The position numbers and the translations under genes are program-made. A stretch of 64,000 nucleotides of DNA, from NCBI RefSeq assembly GCF_004114935.1, contig NZ_CP022221.1, positions 1,509,001 to 1,573,000 of the forward strand, read 5' to 3'. Numbering within the stretch: the first letter of the stretch is position 1; every line of letters begins with the position of its first letter. Of this stretch, positions 8,568 to 17,559 are shown one piece after another. Source of the stretch: Bradyrhizobium zhanjiangense. GTDB taxonomy: Bacteria; Pseudomonadota; Alphaproteobacteria; Rhizobiales; Xanthobacteraceae. The notes below the pieces were generated by a model. That model did no database searches and had not been told where the DNA came from. It saw only the letters and a list, made by a program, of their open reading frames with translations.

Positions 8568-8812
8568 GATAATCAGCGAAATACCGGAAGGATTATCCAT
8601 TAAGGGTGGATAGTCCGGGGGATATCACCTTGATGTCTGAGGTCTACCGAACTGGATGTGCCACTGCCCCAGAGCGATTGCCGCACCTGTCGCGCAATTG
8701 CTGCTAACGAGGCCCACGCCGCGCGAACCTGTAGGCGGACGAGACCGCCTGGGGTGATCTGTTAGATAATCCCGGCGAATTCCTTGCGATTATCGATCAA
8801 GAGCGGATAATC
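8568..8812. promoter_or_regulatory. Cluster of GAT(A/T)ATC half-sites in divergent promoter region
   Basis: The 301-base gap between the efflux operon and the LysR gene holds GATAATC at 8568-8574, GATTATC at 8591-8597, a variant GATAGTC at 8609-8615, GATAATC at 8765-8771, GATTATC at 8788-8794 and GATAATC at 8806-8812. Two inverted pairs result. One is ATTATCCA/TGGATAGT (8592-8614) near the efflux start. The other is GATTATC/GATAATC (8788-8812) just before the LysR start codon. LysR proteins usually bind inverted repeats and autoregulate, so these are candidate operators for the adjacent regulator. Confidence 0.6.
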
Positions 8813-8819
8813 AGGCAGC

Positions 8820-9731
8820 ATGGACCGATTGACCAGCCTCGAAGTCTTCAGCCGGGTGGTCGAGACCGGCGGCTTTTCCGCAGCAGCCCGCAAGCTCAAC
8901 ATGTCGACCAGCATGGTGAGCAACCACGTCCAGGCGCTGGAGGACCGGCTCGGCGTCCGGCTGCTCAATCGCACGACGCGCAAGGTCAGCCTCACCGAGA
9001 TCGGCAAGGCCTATTACGACCGTGCCACGCAGATCCTCGCCGATCTCGAGCAGGCCGACGACATCGCGAGCGAATTGCAGTCGGTGCCCCGCGGTACGCT
9101 GCGCATCCACGTCGCCACGCACATGGTGCCGTTCGTCGCGCCGGTGGTGGCGCAGCTCCTGTCGACTTATCCGGAGCTCAAGATCGACCTACGGATGGGC
9201 GAGGCCGACGTCGACCTCATCGAGGAAGGCTATGACGTTGCCCTGCGCATGACCGCGCCGCCGGATTCGAGCCTGATCGTGCGTAGTCTCGCCACCTGGC
9301 GGCACGTGCTGTGCTGTTCGCACGATTATCTCGAGAGGCATGGTCGTGTTCAGAAGCTCGACGAACTCGCCGCGCACCATTGCGCCCGTCACTTGAACTA
9401 TCCTTTTGGCGACGAGTGGCGCTTCTTCGACCGCAAGGGTGCTCCGGCCTCGGTACGCATCTCCGGCCGCTTCGTCACCAATAGCGGGGAAGCGCTGCGG
9501 AAAGTCGCGCTGGACGGGGCGGCTGTCTGCCTCATGGCCGGGTTTCTGGTTCAGGACGATCTTGAAGCAGGCCACCTCGTTCGGCTCCTACCCGAATATC
9601 GCCCGGTCGAGATGTCGATGAACGCGGTCTATCCGCACCGCCACCATCTGTCGGCGAAGGTCAGGACCTTCATCGACATGCTCGTGCATCACAGCGCCGA
9701 GCAGCAGAAGCTGATCAATCCCTATTCATGA
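8820..9731 (+). CDS. LysR-family transcriptional regulator
   Basis: A 303-residue LysR protein. The winged helix-turn-helix occupies about residues 1-60 (LEVFSRVVETGGFSAAARKLNMSTS... and LLNRTTRKVSLTEIG), and a two-lobed effector-binding domain follows from about residue 90. It is divergent from the EmrAB-like operon and so most probably controls it, together with its own gene, through the half-site cluster between them. The effector is unknown. Its stop codon lies seven bases from the convergent end of the indolepyruvate oxidoreductase gene. Confidence 0.92.
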   Translation: MDRLTSLEVFSRVVETGGFSAAARKLNMSTSMVSNHVQALEDRLGVRLLNRTTRKVSLTEIGKAYYDRATQILADLEQADDIASELQSVPRGTLRIHVATHMVPFVAPVVAQLLSTYPELKIDLRMGEADVDLIEEGYDVALRMTAPPDSSLIVRSLATWRHVLCCSHDYLERHGRVQKLDELAAHHCARHLNYPFGDEWRFFDRKGAPASVRISGRFVTNSGEALRKVALDGAAVCLMAGFLVQDDLEAGHLVRLLPEYRPVEMSMNAVYPHRHHLSAKVRTFIDMLVHHSAEQQKLINPYS

Positions 9732-9738
9732 GCGGCGG

Positions 9739-12700
9739 TCAGGCCGCTCGCGCCGTTATCGGCTGGGCCAGCAGGGATTCGACCTCTGACTTGACCGAGG
9801 CGATCGCAGCCTCTTTCACGGGCCCATAGCCGCGGATGTTCATGGGGGCCTTGGCCACGACGATGAGATCTGCCAGGCGTGCCGCGTCGAGCCCGCCGAG
9901 CATTCGGTCGATCAGGTCCTCGTACCAGGCGATCAACTCGCGCTCGGCGCGCCGTTCGGCGGTGTAGCCGAATGGATCGAACGGTGTTCCGCGCAGCCCC
10001 TTCAATCGCGCCAGCATGGCGAGCGGCATCTGGATCCACTGCCCGAAGGCGCGCTTGCGCGGACGTCCACGTGCGTCGCGCCTTGACGGCAGGAATGGCG
10101 GGGCAAGGTGATAGTGGATGCTGAAGCCGTCCTCGAACTCGCGCTTCAATTCGTCGATGAAGCCGCTCTGCATGTGCAGCCGCGCCACCTCGTATTCGTC
10201 CTTGTAGGCCATCAGCTTGAACAGGGCGCGGGCCACCGCATCGGTCAGGGCCTCGCTGCTCAGGACAGCCTCGGCGCGGCGGACCTTCGCGACGATCGCC
10301 CGATAGCGCGCTGCATAGGCCTCATCCTGATAGGCGGTGAGGAAATCGGCGCGGCGTTCAATGAGCTGGTCGAGTGTCTCGACCGTTGGCATATCGTCCG
10401 TCTTCGGCAAAAATTCCGGATCGGCAGCGGCGATGCGGCCCCAGGCGAAAGCCTGCTTGTTGCGCTCGATGGCGACGCCGTTGAGCTCGATCGCGCGCAG
10501 CAGCGCTTGCAGTGAGACCGGCGCCAGTCCGTGCTGCCAGGCAAAGCCCAGCATGATGATGTTGGCATAGACGGCATCGCCGAGCAGCCGTTCGGCCAGC
10601 GCATTCGCGTTGAGCGTGTCGAGATTGTTGTCGCCGATCACGCGGCCGATCGCGCGCAGGCGGGCAGGCGAGGCGAGGTCGGCATCGCGGAAGCGGACGA
10701 CGTCGCCGGTCGGCATCTCCGCGGTATTGATCGCGGCGCGCGTGCCGCGGCGGTAGGTGCCGGAGGCCTTCGGCGAGGAGCTCACGACGAGGTCGCAGCC
10801 GATCAACGCGTCGGCCGCGCCCTGGTCGATGCGCACCTGATGCAGCGCCTCGGGGGAAGCGGCAAGCCGGATGTAGCTCAGCACGGGCCCGAATTTTTGC
10901 GCAAAGCCGGTAAAATCCAGCACCGAGACGCCGCTTCGCTCGAGATGCGCGGCCATACCGATCAGCGCACCGACCGTGATCACGCCGGTGCCGCCGACGC
11001 CGGTCACCAGCAGGTCATAGGGCCGGTCGAGCGGTGCGAAGGCAGGCAGGGGAAGCGTCGCGGCGCGGCCGATCGCGTCGATCTGGCTCGCGGTCTTCTT
11101 CCGGCGCGTCGCGCCCTCGACGGTAACAAAGCTCGGACAGAAGCCGTTGAGGCAGGAAAAGTCCTTGTTGCAGGTCGACAGATTGATCTGGCGCTTGCGG
11201 CCGAACGGCGTTTCCTTCGGCTCGACGCTGAGACAGTTGGATTCGACCGAGCAATCGCCGCAGCCTTCGCAGACGAGATCATTGATGTAGGCAAAGCGCT
11301 TCGGGTCGTCCATCTGGCCGCGCTTGCGCCGCCGCCGCTTCTCCGTGGCGCAGGTCTGCTGGTAGATCAGCACGGAGACGCCGGACACGCCGCGCAGTTC
11401 GCGCTGCACGGCGTCCATCTCCTCGCGTGGATGGATTGTGACGCCGGTTGGCAGGTCGGGCGGAGAAAATTGCGCGGGATGGTCCGACACTAGCGCGATG
11501 CGCTCAACACCTTCAGCGCGGACGCTGTGAGCGATGGCATGTACGCTGATGGGCCCGTCGACCGGCTGGCCGCCGGTCATTGCGACGGCGTCGTTGAACA
11601 GGATCTTGTAGGTGATGTTGGCCTTGGCGGCGATCGCCTGCCGGATCGCCATCGAGCCCGAGTGATAATAGGTGCCTTCACCGAGATTCTGAAACACGTG
11701 CTTGTGGCCGGTGAATTTCGATGAAGCCGCCCAGTTCACGCCCTCACCGCCCATCTGGATCAGCGAGGATGTCTCGCGGTCCATCCAGCTCGCCATGAAA
11801 TGGCAGCCGATGCCGGCGAGTGCCTTGGAGCCCTCCGGCACCTTGGTCGACGTATTGTGCGGACATCCCGAGCAGAAATAGGGTGTGCGCGTTGCGCCTG
11901 GGACGTTGATCGTGCGTGCCGCCTCCGGCATCAAGGCAGCCGCCCGCGCGGCGAGATTGAGGCCCGGAAACATCGGGTCGAGCCGCCGCGCCAGCACGGC
12001 AGTCAGCGCGCGCGGCGACAATTCGCCGATCCAGGAGATCAGCCGCGCTCCTTGCTCGTCGTGCTTGCCGACCATGCGCTCGGGCTTCGTGCCCGGATAG
12101 TCGTAGAAATATTCCTTGAACTGGCTCTCGATGATGCCGCGCTTCTCCTCGACCACGAGAATCTCGCGCTTGCCCTTCACGAATTCCATCGCGTCATGCA
12201 GCGCCAGCGGCCAGACCATGCCGACCTTGTAGACGTCGATGCCGATGCTGCGGCAGGCCGCTTCATCGAGGCCCAACAGCCGCAGCGCTTCCATCAGGTC
12301 GAGATGCGCCTTGCCCGTGGTGACGATCCCGTAGGTCGCGTTCGGAATGTCGTAGATGTGCCTGTCGATCGGATTGGCCTTCGCAAAGGCGTAGACGGCG
12401 TGCTTCTTCGCTTCCAGCCGCTCCTCGATCTGCGGTCCCGGCAGGTCGGGCCAGCGATAGTGCAGGCCGCCCGGTGGCGGGATGAAGTCGGGCGCGCGGA
12501 AGTCGCGGGGCGGGCTTAGCGCCACGGAGGCGCCCGACTCCACGATCTCCGAAATCGCCTTGAAGCCGACCCACATGCCGGAGAAGCGGCTCAGCGCGTA
12601 GCCATATTCGCCGAATGCGAGGTATTCGCTGACGCTTGCGGGGTGCAGCGTCGGCATGAACCAGCTCATGAAGGCGACGTCGGACTGGTGCGGCATCGAG

Positions 12701-13170
12701 GACGAAACGCAGCCATGGTCGTCGCCGGCGACCACCAGCACGCCGCCATGCGGCGAGGAGCCATAGGCGTTGCCGTGCTTGAGCGCATCGCCGGAGCGGT
12801 CGACGCCGGGGCCCTTGCCGTACCAGAGCCCGAACACGCCATCGACCTCGCGGTCGGCTTGCGTCTCGACCTGCTGCGAGCCGAGCACGGCGGTCGCTGC
12901 GAGGTCTTCGTTCACGGCGGGGAGGAATTCGATGCGGTCACGCTTGAGCCGTTCCGGGATGCGCCAGAGCTCGAGATCGATGCCGCCGAGCGGCGAGCCG
13001 CGATAGCCGGAGATGAAGCCGGCGGTGTTGAGGCCGCGCGCGCGATCGCGCCTGACTTGGTCAAGTGCGACACGGACGATCGCCTGTGTGCCGGTCAGGA
13101 AGACACGGCCTTCCTCACGGTCGTAGCGGTCGGAGAGTTCGTAGGTGTCGAGGGTCGGAATGGCGTCCAT
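9739..13170 (-). CDS. Indolepyruvate ferredoxin oxidoreductase, fused alpha-beta form
   Basis: A 1143-residue fusion of the IorA-like (TPP and Fe-S) and IorB-like (gamma) parts. It oxidatively decarboxylates aryl pyruvates from aromatic amino-acid transamination to aryl-acetyl-CoA, passing electrons to ferredoxin. Visible are CSGCPHNTS at about residue 430, a TPP region (MGGEGVNWAA, then FNDAVAMTGG), Cys clusters CEGCGDCSVESNC (about 635) and CNKDFSCLNGFC (about 673), and the gamma domain beginning LLVTGVGGTGVITVG (about 720). The ATG at 13170 is preferred over one at 13188 because GGGAGA lies at proper spacing before it. It is divergent from an Lrp-type regulator, its likely controller. Confidence 0.94.
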   Translation of the reverse strand: MDAIPTLDTYELSDRYDREEGRVFLTGTQAIVRVALDQVRRDRARGLNTAGFISGYRGSPLGGIDLELWRIPERLKRDRIEFLPAVNEDLAATAVLGSQQVETQADREVDGVFGLWYGKGPGVDRSGDALKHGNAYGSSPHGGVLVVAGDDHGCVSSSMPHQSDVAFMSWFMPTLHPASVSEYLAFGEYGYALSRFSGMWVGFKAISEIVESGASVALSPPRDFRAPDFIPPPGGLHYRWPDLPGPQIEERLEAKKHAVYAFAKANPIDRHIYDIPNATYGIVTTGKAHLDLMEALRLLGLDEAACRSIGIDVYKVGMVWPLALHDAMEFVKGKREILVVEEKRGIIESQFKEYFYDYPGTKPERMVGKHDEQGARLISWIGELSPRALTAVLARRLDPMFPGLNLAARAAALMPEAARTINVPGATRTPYFCSGCPHNTSTKVPEGSKALAGIGCHFMASWMDRETSSLIQMGGEGVNWAASSKFTGHKHVFQNLGEGTYYHSGSMAIRQAIAAKANITYKILFNDAVAMTGGQPVDGPISVHAIAHSVRAEGVERIALVSDHPAQFSPPDLPTGVTIHPREEMDAVQRELRGVSGVSVLIYQQTCATEKRRRRKRGQMDDPKRFAYINDLVCEGCGDCSVESNCLSVEPKETPFGRKRQINLSTCNKDFSCLNGFCPSFVTVEGATRRKKTASQIDAIGRAATLPLPAFAPLDRPYDLLVTGVGGTGVITVGALIGMAAHLERSGVSVLDFTGFAQKFGPVLSYIRLAASPEALHQVRIDQGAADALIGCDLVVSSSPKASGTYRRGTRAAINTAEMPTGDVVRFRDADLASPARLRAIGRVIGDNNLDTLNANALAERLLGDAVYANIIMLGFAWQHGLAPVSLQALLRAIELNGVAIERNKQAFAWGRIAAADPEFLPKTDDMPTVETLDQLIERRADFLTAYQDEAYAARYRAIVAKVRRAEAVLSSEALTDAVARALFKLMAYKDEYEVARLHMQSGFIDELKREFEDGFSIHYHLAPPFLPSRRDARGRPRKRAFGQWIQMPLAMLARLKGLRGTPFDPFGYTAERRAERELIAWYEDLIDRMLGGLDAARLADLIVVAKAPMNIRGYGPVKEAAIASVKSEVESLLAQPITARAA

Positions 13171-13227
13171 GCGGATCTCCCGCGGCATTCCCTGCCGGAT
13201 CAGCAGAGGTTAGGCCCGGCCGGCTGG

Positions 13228-13240
13228 TAGGTCTTACCTA
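13228..13240. promoter_or_regulatory. TAGGT-CTT-ACCTA inverted repeat, candidate Lrp operator
   Basis: A perfect 5-3-5 inverted repeat lies in the gap between the indolepyruvate oxidoreductase gene and the Lrp-family gene. Lrp/AsnC proteins bind short, AT-leaning palindromes in front of the genes they control and their own gene. The position fits, but the arms are short and chance occurrence is possible. Confidence 0.4.
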
Positions 13241-13324
13241 TCTTTCCCGATAGACGGCTAGTTCTGGTAGATATGTCCGATTTGACCTATTATTCGGTGA
13301 AATTATCCAGTTTGGCGGGATTTC

Positions 13325-13780
13325 ATGATCGAAGAGCAGGACACGCGGATTCTTGCGCACCTCCAGAAGGACGGCCGCGCCACCAACCAGCAGCTTGCCG
13401 ATGAGGTCGGCATGTCCACCTCGGCCTGTTGGCGCCGGGTACGCGCACTGGAGGAAAGCCGCGTCATCCGCGGCTACGCCGCGCTGATCGATCGCGAGCG
13501 GGCGGGCTTCGCGATGTCCGCCATCCTCCACGTCTCGCTGGAGCGGCATGACGCGAAGTTCGTCGACGAGTTTGTGTCTCGGGTCACCAAGCGCCGCGAG
13601 GTGCTGGAGTGCTTTGCGACCACGGGCGATGCCGACTATCATTTGCGCGTCGTTGTGCAGGACATGGCCGCCTACAACAGATTCTTGGACGAGTTCATGT
13701 TCCGCATTCCCGGCATCCGTTACGTCCGCAGCAACGTGGTGCTGAAGGAGATCAAGACCGGCGTGGCGCTGCCGTTTTGA
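13325..13780 (+). CDS. Lrp/AsnC-family transcriptional regulator
   Basis: A 151-residue regulator with an N-terminal helix-turn-helix (QQLADEVGMSTSACWRRVRALEESRVI, about residues 20-48) and a C-terminal RAM ligand-binding domain containing ECFATTGDADYHLRV. Lrp proteins form octamers and sense amino acids. Its divergent position to the indolepyruvate oxidoreductase gene suggests that it senses an aromatic amino acid and switches on its breakdown (inference from context). Length and domain order are normal. Confidence 0.93.
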   Translation: MIEEQDTRILAHLQKDGRATNQQLADEVGMSTSACWRRVRALEESRVIRGYAALIDRERAGFAMSAILHVSLERHDAKFVDEFVSRVTKRREVLECFATTGDADYHLRVVVQDMAAYNRFLDEFMFRIPGIRYVRSNVVLKEIKTGVALPF

Positions 13781-13805
13781 AGCAATGTCGCCAGGGATCC
13801 GTGGC

Positions 13806-14639
13806 TCACACCGTCTCCGACCGCCGGCGCAGTTGGCGCAACGAGAGAAGATGCAGCAGGATCGAGCATGGCACGACGAAGGCAGGGGTCAGCACGTTCG
13901 GAAAACGATCCAGGGCCATGCTCGGGCCGTCCGGAATGATCAGCTGGAGCGGGCCCGGCGACATGATCATCCCCAAGGTGATCGCGACAGCCAAGTCCGC
14001 CAGGCCGAAGACGTTCCAGAAGATGCCTGCCTTCCGCCCGTCAGCTGTCCCGGTTGCCAAAGCCATGGCCGCCGGCACGGCAAGCAGGCCAGTCAGCACA
14101 TCGCCGGTTCCTGCCGGTAGCGCCCACAATCCCGGCAGCAGCCCGCGCAGCCAGTAAGCCAGCCATTGGCTGCCGAAGATGCGGTAGAGTTGAAGGGCGA
14201 TGAGCCAGGTCGTCGGCATTGCATCGAGCAGTTGTCCGATCCGCTTCGACGACAGCAACACCGGCGCACCGACGATTACCGGCAGCAGGATCGCCGCCGG
14301 AAGCAGCGGCAAGGGCGAAGCGCCGGTGCCGAATGCGCCGTTGATGGCTGCGGTCCAGGTGACGGCTGCCCAGAGCGTGAAGGGGACCATCAAGGCCAAC
14401 CAGGTTGCCCGGCGCTGTGCCGGCGCCAATTCCGTGTTTTCGAGGCAGAGCCACAAGCCGAGCGCAATGAGTCCATGGGTCATCAACCGAACGCCAAGCG
14501 CAGGAAAGCCGCTCTCCGGAAGTGCGGGTAGCGCGATGATCAGCCAGGTCCACAGCAGGGCGAACGGCACGGTCCAGGTCAGGCTGAGCCAGAGGGGACG
14601 CTGGGCAGTCATGGTGGCGGAAACAGCATCGGTGCTCAT
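13806..14639 (-). CDS. Multi-pass membrane protein of unknown function
   Basis: A 277-residue protein with about seven hydrophobic segments, starting MSTDAVSATMTAQRPLW. No catalytic motif is recognised. The conserved-looking loop QLYRIFGSQWLAYWLRGLLP lies near the middle, and polar helix ends recur in the last third (GTADGRKAGIFWNVFGLADL). Its ATG overlaps the stop of the upstream membrane-protein gene by four bases (ATGA at 14636-14639), so the two are translationally coupled. They may form one membrane complex. It ends convergently with the Lrp gene, 25 bases apart. Confidence 0.75.
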   Translation of the reverse strand: MSTDAVSATMTAQRPLWLSLTWTVPFALLWTWLIIALPALPESGFPALGVRLMTHGLIALGLWLCLENTELAPAQRRATWLALMVPFTLWAAVTWTAAINGAFGTGASPLPLLPAAILLPVIVGAPVLLSSKRIGQLLDAMPTTWLIALQLYRIFGSQWLAYWLRGLLPGLWALPAGTGDVLTGLLAVPAAMALATGTADGRKAGIFWNVFGLADLAVAITLGMIMSPGPLQLIIPDGPSMALDRFPNVLTPAFVVPCSILLHLLSLRQLRRRSETV

Positions 14640-15229
14640 GTGCTCACTCCATTTGGAACGCCGTGGTTGCGGGCGTGTGCAAGGGCAGCATCGCGGCCGG
14701 CACCCGACCGATCGCGATCCTGTCCGAGGTCACGGACTTTTTTCTCTGTTCCGGTCCTGAGCAGAATCATGAAGGCAAGGGCGTGGCCGACGAGCAGCAG
14801 TGGTACGTAGAGTGTGGGGATATAAATGCCGGCGCCGAACAGGCCGGGATCCGGGATCTTTGTCGCGCCCATGTAGTACGCGTTCAGGAGGTCAAGCGTC
14901 CCCCAGACGTTGAAGATCCAGACCACCGGGATGGCGATCGACCATCGCCACGAGAGAGCCGCCATCGATAGAAGCGCGAGGACAGCAGCGATAAGATCAC
15001 CCCATCCCACCTCGGCGGCAAAGCGCGAACTCAACTCCGCAGAGACGAACCCGGTCACCATGAAGTTCATTCCCAAGAACCTGAACGCATGGAAAGCTGC
15101 GATGAGTCTCAGGGCGTCATAGCGCGGCATCACGCGGATCGCCGGCCAAACATAGATGGCAGCGACCACCGAGCTGGTCAGGAAAGCGCCGGCGACGCTG
15201 AGAACGAATGGAAGATTGAAGTTCGGCAC
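14636..15229 (-). CDS. Multi-pass membrane protein of unknown function
   Basis: A 197-residue protein with about six hydrophobic segments. GTG 15229 (PNFNLPFVLSVAG) is chosen because AGGGAA lies just upstream and the reading before it is Arg-rich and unlike a protein. The segment RLIAAFHAFRFLGMNFMVTG and the aromatic run FNVWGTLDLLNAYYMG are striking, but no family is recognised with certainty. It overlaps the next membrane-protein gene by four bases. The pair sits between a small secreted protein gene and the Lrp gene. Confidence 0.7.
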   Translation of the reverse strand: MPNFNLPFVLSVAGAFLTSSVVAAIYVWPAIRVMPRYDALRLIAAFHAFRFLGMNFMVTGFVSAELSSRFAAEVGWGDLIAAVLALLSMAALSWRWSIAIPVVWIFNVWGTLDLLNAYYMGATKIPDPGLFGAGIYIPTLYVPLLLVGHALAFMILLRTGTEKKVRDLGQDRDRSGAGRDAALAHARNHGVPNGVST

Positions 15230-15303
15230 GTTCGGATTCCCTATGGTTGACCATGCTGTCGAGCCGGGACGATGCCTATCAATCCGGCTCGACGTGGCGA
15301 CGC

Positions 15304-15711
15304 TCAGGGTTTGGCCATGAGCAGACGGAGCGGCATGAGCGGACCGACCGCGATGTACTCGTGGTCGATGAGGTTCTGCTTCGCCAGCGGCAGGCCTTCC
15401 ATGATGGCGTGCCCTTCGGCGACATCCTTGACGTTCAGCAGGAAGACGGCTCCGCTCCCATCGGACCGCGAATACCATTCGCGGACCATCCCGTTGAGAT
15501 AGAGCTGGGTGGTTTGCCTGATTTCATCGGGCATCACCGCCATGACCTGTTCGCGTGTGATGCCGGGCCTGACAGTCAGAATGACCATCACGCCGGTTGT
15601 CGGTGACGTGGTTTGTGCTTGGGCAAGGGATGGCTCTGCCATGGAGGTAACACCTGTCAGTGTGAGGGTGAGCGCCAGGACGATGTTGCGGATTGTCTTC
15701 ATCGGTTTCAT
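15304..15711 (-). CDS. Small secreted protein with YciI/muconolactone-isomerase-like domain
   Basis: A 135-residue protein with a signal peptide (MKPMKTIRNIVLALTLTLTG..., cleavage near SLAQAQ). The mature part is a single alpha/beta domain beginning GVMVILTVRPGITREQVMAVMP. The pattern of two beta-alpha units with GSGAVFLLNVKDVAEGHAIMEGLPLA in the middle resembles ferredoxin-like-fold domains of the muconolactone isomerase or YciI type. This is a tentative assignment from pattern, not a motif match. The start ATG 15711 follows AGAGAG. It is divergent from a LysR gene and may head an operon with the two membrane proteins. Confidence 0.7.
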   Translation of the reverse strand: MKPMKTIRNIVLALTLTLTGVTSMAEPSLAQAQTTSPTTGVMVILTVRPGITREQVMAVMPDEIRQTTQLYLNGMVREWYSRSDGSGAVFLLNVKDVAEGHAIMEGLPLAKQNLIDHEYIAVGPLMPLRLLMAKP

Positions 15712-15836
15712 CTCTCTGATCACGGCCATTGCCGCGATGTCGCAAATGTCAGGCGCACCAGCGGCGCGGCGCATTTGCGATCCTGATGTAAGGCCGTCTT
15801 TGCGAGAGCGACTATTCGCGATAATATTGATAGGCC

Positions 15837-16757
15837 ATGAAGCAGAACTTCACAGTCCGGCAAGGTGCGCTCGACGGTGTGGAGGCGTTCCTCAGCGTCG
15901 CCCAGCACCGCAGTTTCCGCCGGGCGGCTGCTGAGCTCGGGGTAACGCCGTCGGCGATCAGCCAGGCGGTGCGCGCACTCGAAGCACGCGTCGGCGCCGT
16001 GCTGTTCCTGCGCACGACTCGCAGCGTCAGTCTGACCGAGGCCGGCGAACGGTTCTTTGCGCGCGCAAGGCCTGCCTTCGAGGAGCTCGTCGCGGCAAGC
16101 GGCGCCGCGCGCGACCTCGGACAGCGACCGGCCGGGCTCTTGCGTCTCACGGTGCCGCGCTCGGTCGTGCCGATTCTGCTGGAGCCCCTGGTCGCCTCGT
16201 TCTGTCAGGCCTTTCCGGAGATCGAGGTGGAGCTTGCTGCAAGCGAAGAGCTGGTCGACCTCGCCGCTGGAGGTTTCGATGCCGGCATCAGGATGGGGCA
16301 GTTCATCTCCCCGGACATGATTGCGGTCCGCCTGACGAAGCCGTTGCCTTTCCTGATCGTCGGCAGCCCGGCCTACCTCGAACGTCGCGGCCGGCCCCGG
16401 CGGCCGGACGATCTGCGCGAGCACGCATGCCTGAGATTGCGGCGATCAAACGGTGCGCTCGCACCCTGGTCGCTCAACGACGGCGGTCGTTCGATCGAGA
16501 TTGCCGTTGCGGGACCCTTCATCGCCAACGACTTCCCGACGATGTTAGGTGCCGCCGTCGAAGGCGTCGGCCTTGCGCAAGTGCCAGGGCCGCTGGCGAC
16601 CGACGCCGTCAGAACGGGAAAACTCGTCGCCGTGCTGGAGAAATTCGCGCCGATGACGCCGGGGGTGTTTCTCTACTATCCCAGCCATCGACAAATCATG
16701 CCGAAGCTTCGAGCCTTCATCGATCATGTGAAGGGCCGATCCCGGGCCGCGCGCTGA
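15837..16757 (+). CDS. LysR-family transcriptional regulator
   Basis: A 306-residue LysR protein. The helix-turn-helix lies in residues 10-65 (VEAFLSVAQHRSFRRAAAEL and VLFLRTTRSVSLTEAGE), and a type 2 periplasmic-fold effector domain follows. It is divergent from the secreted protein/membrane-protein group, with only 125 bases between start codons, so it is the likely regulator of that group. Its stop is one base from the convergent end of the FAH-family gene. The effector is unknown. Confidence 0.92.
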   Translation: MKQNFTVRQGALDGVEAFLSVAQHRSFRRAAAELGVTPSAISQAVRALEARVGAVLFLRTTRSVSLTEAGERFFARARPAFEELVAASGAARDLGQRPAGLLRLTVPRSVVPILLEPLVASFCQAFPEIEVELAASEELVDLAAGGFDAGIRMGQFISPDMIAVRLTKPLPFLIVGSPAYLERRGRPRRPDDLREHACLRLRRSNGALAPWSLNDGGRSIEIAVAGPFIANDFPTMLGAAVEGVGLAQVPGPLATDAVRTGKLVAVLEKFAPMTPGVFLYYPSHRQIMPKLRAFIDHVKGRSRAAR

Positions 16758-16758
16758 G

Positions 16759-17544
16759 CTATTGCCCCTCCCGCACGAACCTGTTGCGCAACGTCCCGAT
16801 GCCGGTGATCTCGATCTCGACGACATCGCCGTGCTTGATGTCCGGCGAGGCGCCGTCGGTGCCCATCCAGATCACGTCGCCGGGCCACAGCGTAAAATAC
16901 TTCGTCAGCTCGACCAGGAACGGCACCATGCCGAAGATCATGTCATTGGTGTGGAAGCGGTTGGTCTCCTTGCCGTTGACCCGGACGATGGTCTCCATCT
17001 TTTCGAGATCGGCCTCGGTCTCGATCCACGGTCCCATCGGCTTGAACGTGTCGGCGTTCTTGGAACGCCACAGGCTGCGATCGGCCCTCTGCCAGCTGCG
17101 CTCGCTCACGTCATTGCCGATGGTGTAGCCGAACACGCAATCCATCGCGTTCGCTTCGGTGAGATGTTTCACCTTCTTGCCGATGACAACGACGAGCTCG
17201 CCTTCATAGTGGATCTTGTCCGTCGCAAAGGACGGGATTACGACCTCCTCGTCATGCGCGATCAGCGCGTTCTGCGCGCGATAGCCGATTTCGGGCCGGT
17301 CGGGCACCGCCGGTACCTCACCGCGTTTGTCGGCGGCCTCCTTCAGGTGCTTCAGATAGTTCAGGCCGACACAATAGAAGGTACGCGGGATCAGTGGCAG
17401 CTCGATCTTGACCTGTGCCAGCGAATGCGTGCGCGAGGTCCGCTGCCATTCACTGAAGGGATCGCCGTCGACGGCGATCACCTGGTCACCCTCGACGATC
17501 CCCCAGGATGTCTTGTTCGAGGCGGTGAATTTCAGCCAGCGCAT
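16759..17544 (-). CDS. Fumarylacetoacetate hydrolase family protein
   Basis: A 261-residue FAH-domain protein. YCVGLNYLKHLKEAADKRGE is the usual entry to the fold. The metal-binding acidic residues are visible as HYEGELVVVIGKK (E-x-E type) and later DVIWMGTDGAS. Members hydrolyse C-C bonds of acyl-ketones, or act as decarboxylases or isomerases in aromatic and heterocyclic catabolism. It is the last gene of an operon with an NtaA-type monooxygenase (15-base gap) and an Ldh-type dehydrogenase. The substrate is unknown. Confidence 0.9.
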   Translation of the reverse strand: MRWLKFTASNKTSWGIVEGDQVIAVDGDPFSEWQRTSRTHSLAQVKIELPLIPRTFYCVGLNYLKHLKEAADKRGEVPAVPDRPEIGYRAQNALIAHDEEVVIPSFATDKIHYEGELVVVIGKKVKHLTEANAMDCVFGYTIGNDVSERSWQRADRSLWRSKNADTFKPMGPWIETEADLEKMETIVRVNGKETNRFHTNDMIFGMVPFLVELTKYFTLWPGDVIWMGTDGASPDIKHGDVVEIEITGIGTLRNRFVREGQ

Positions 17545-17559
17545 GTCATGTCCTCGTCG

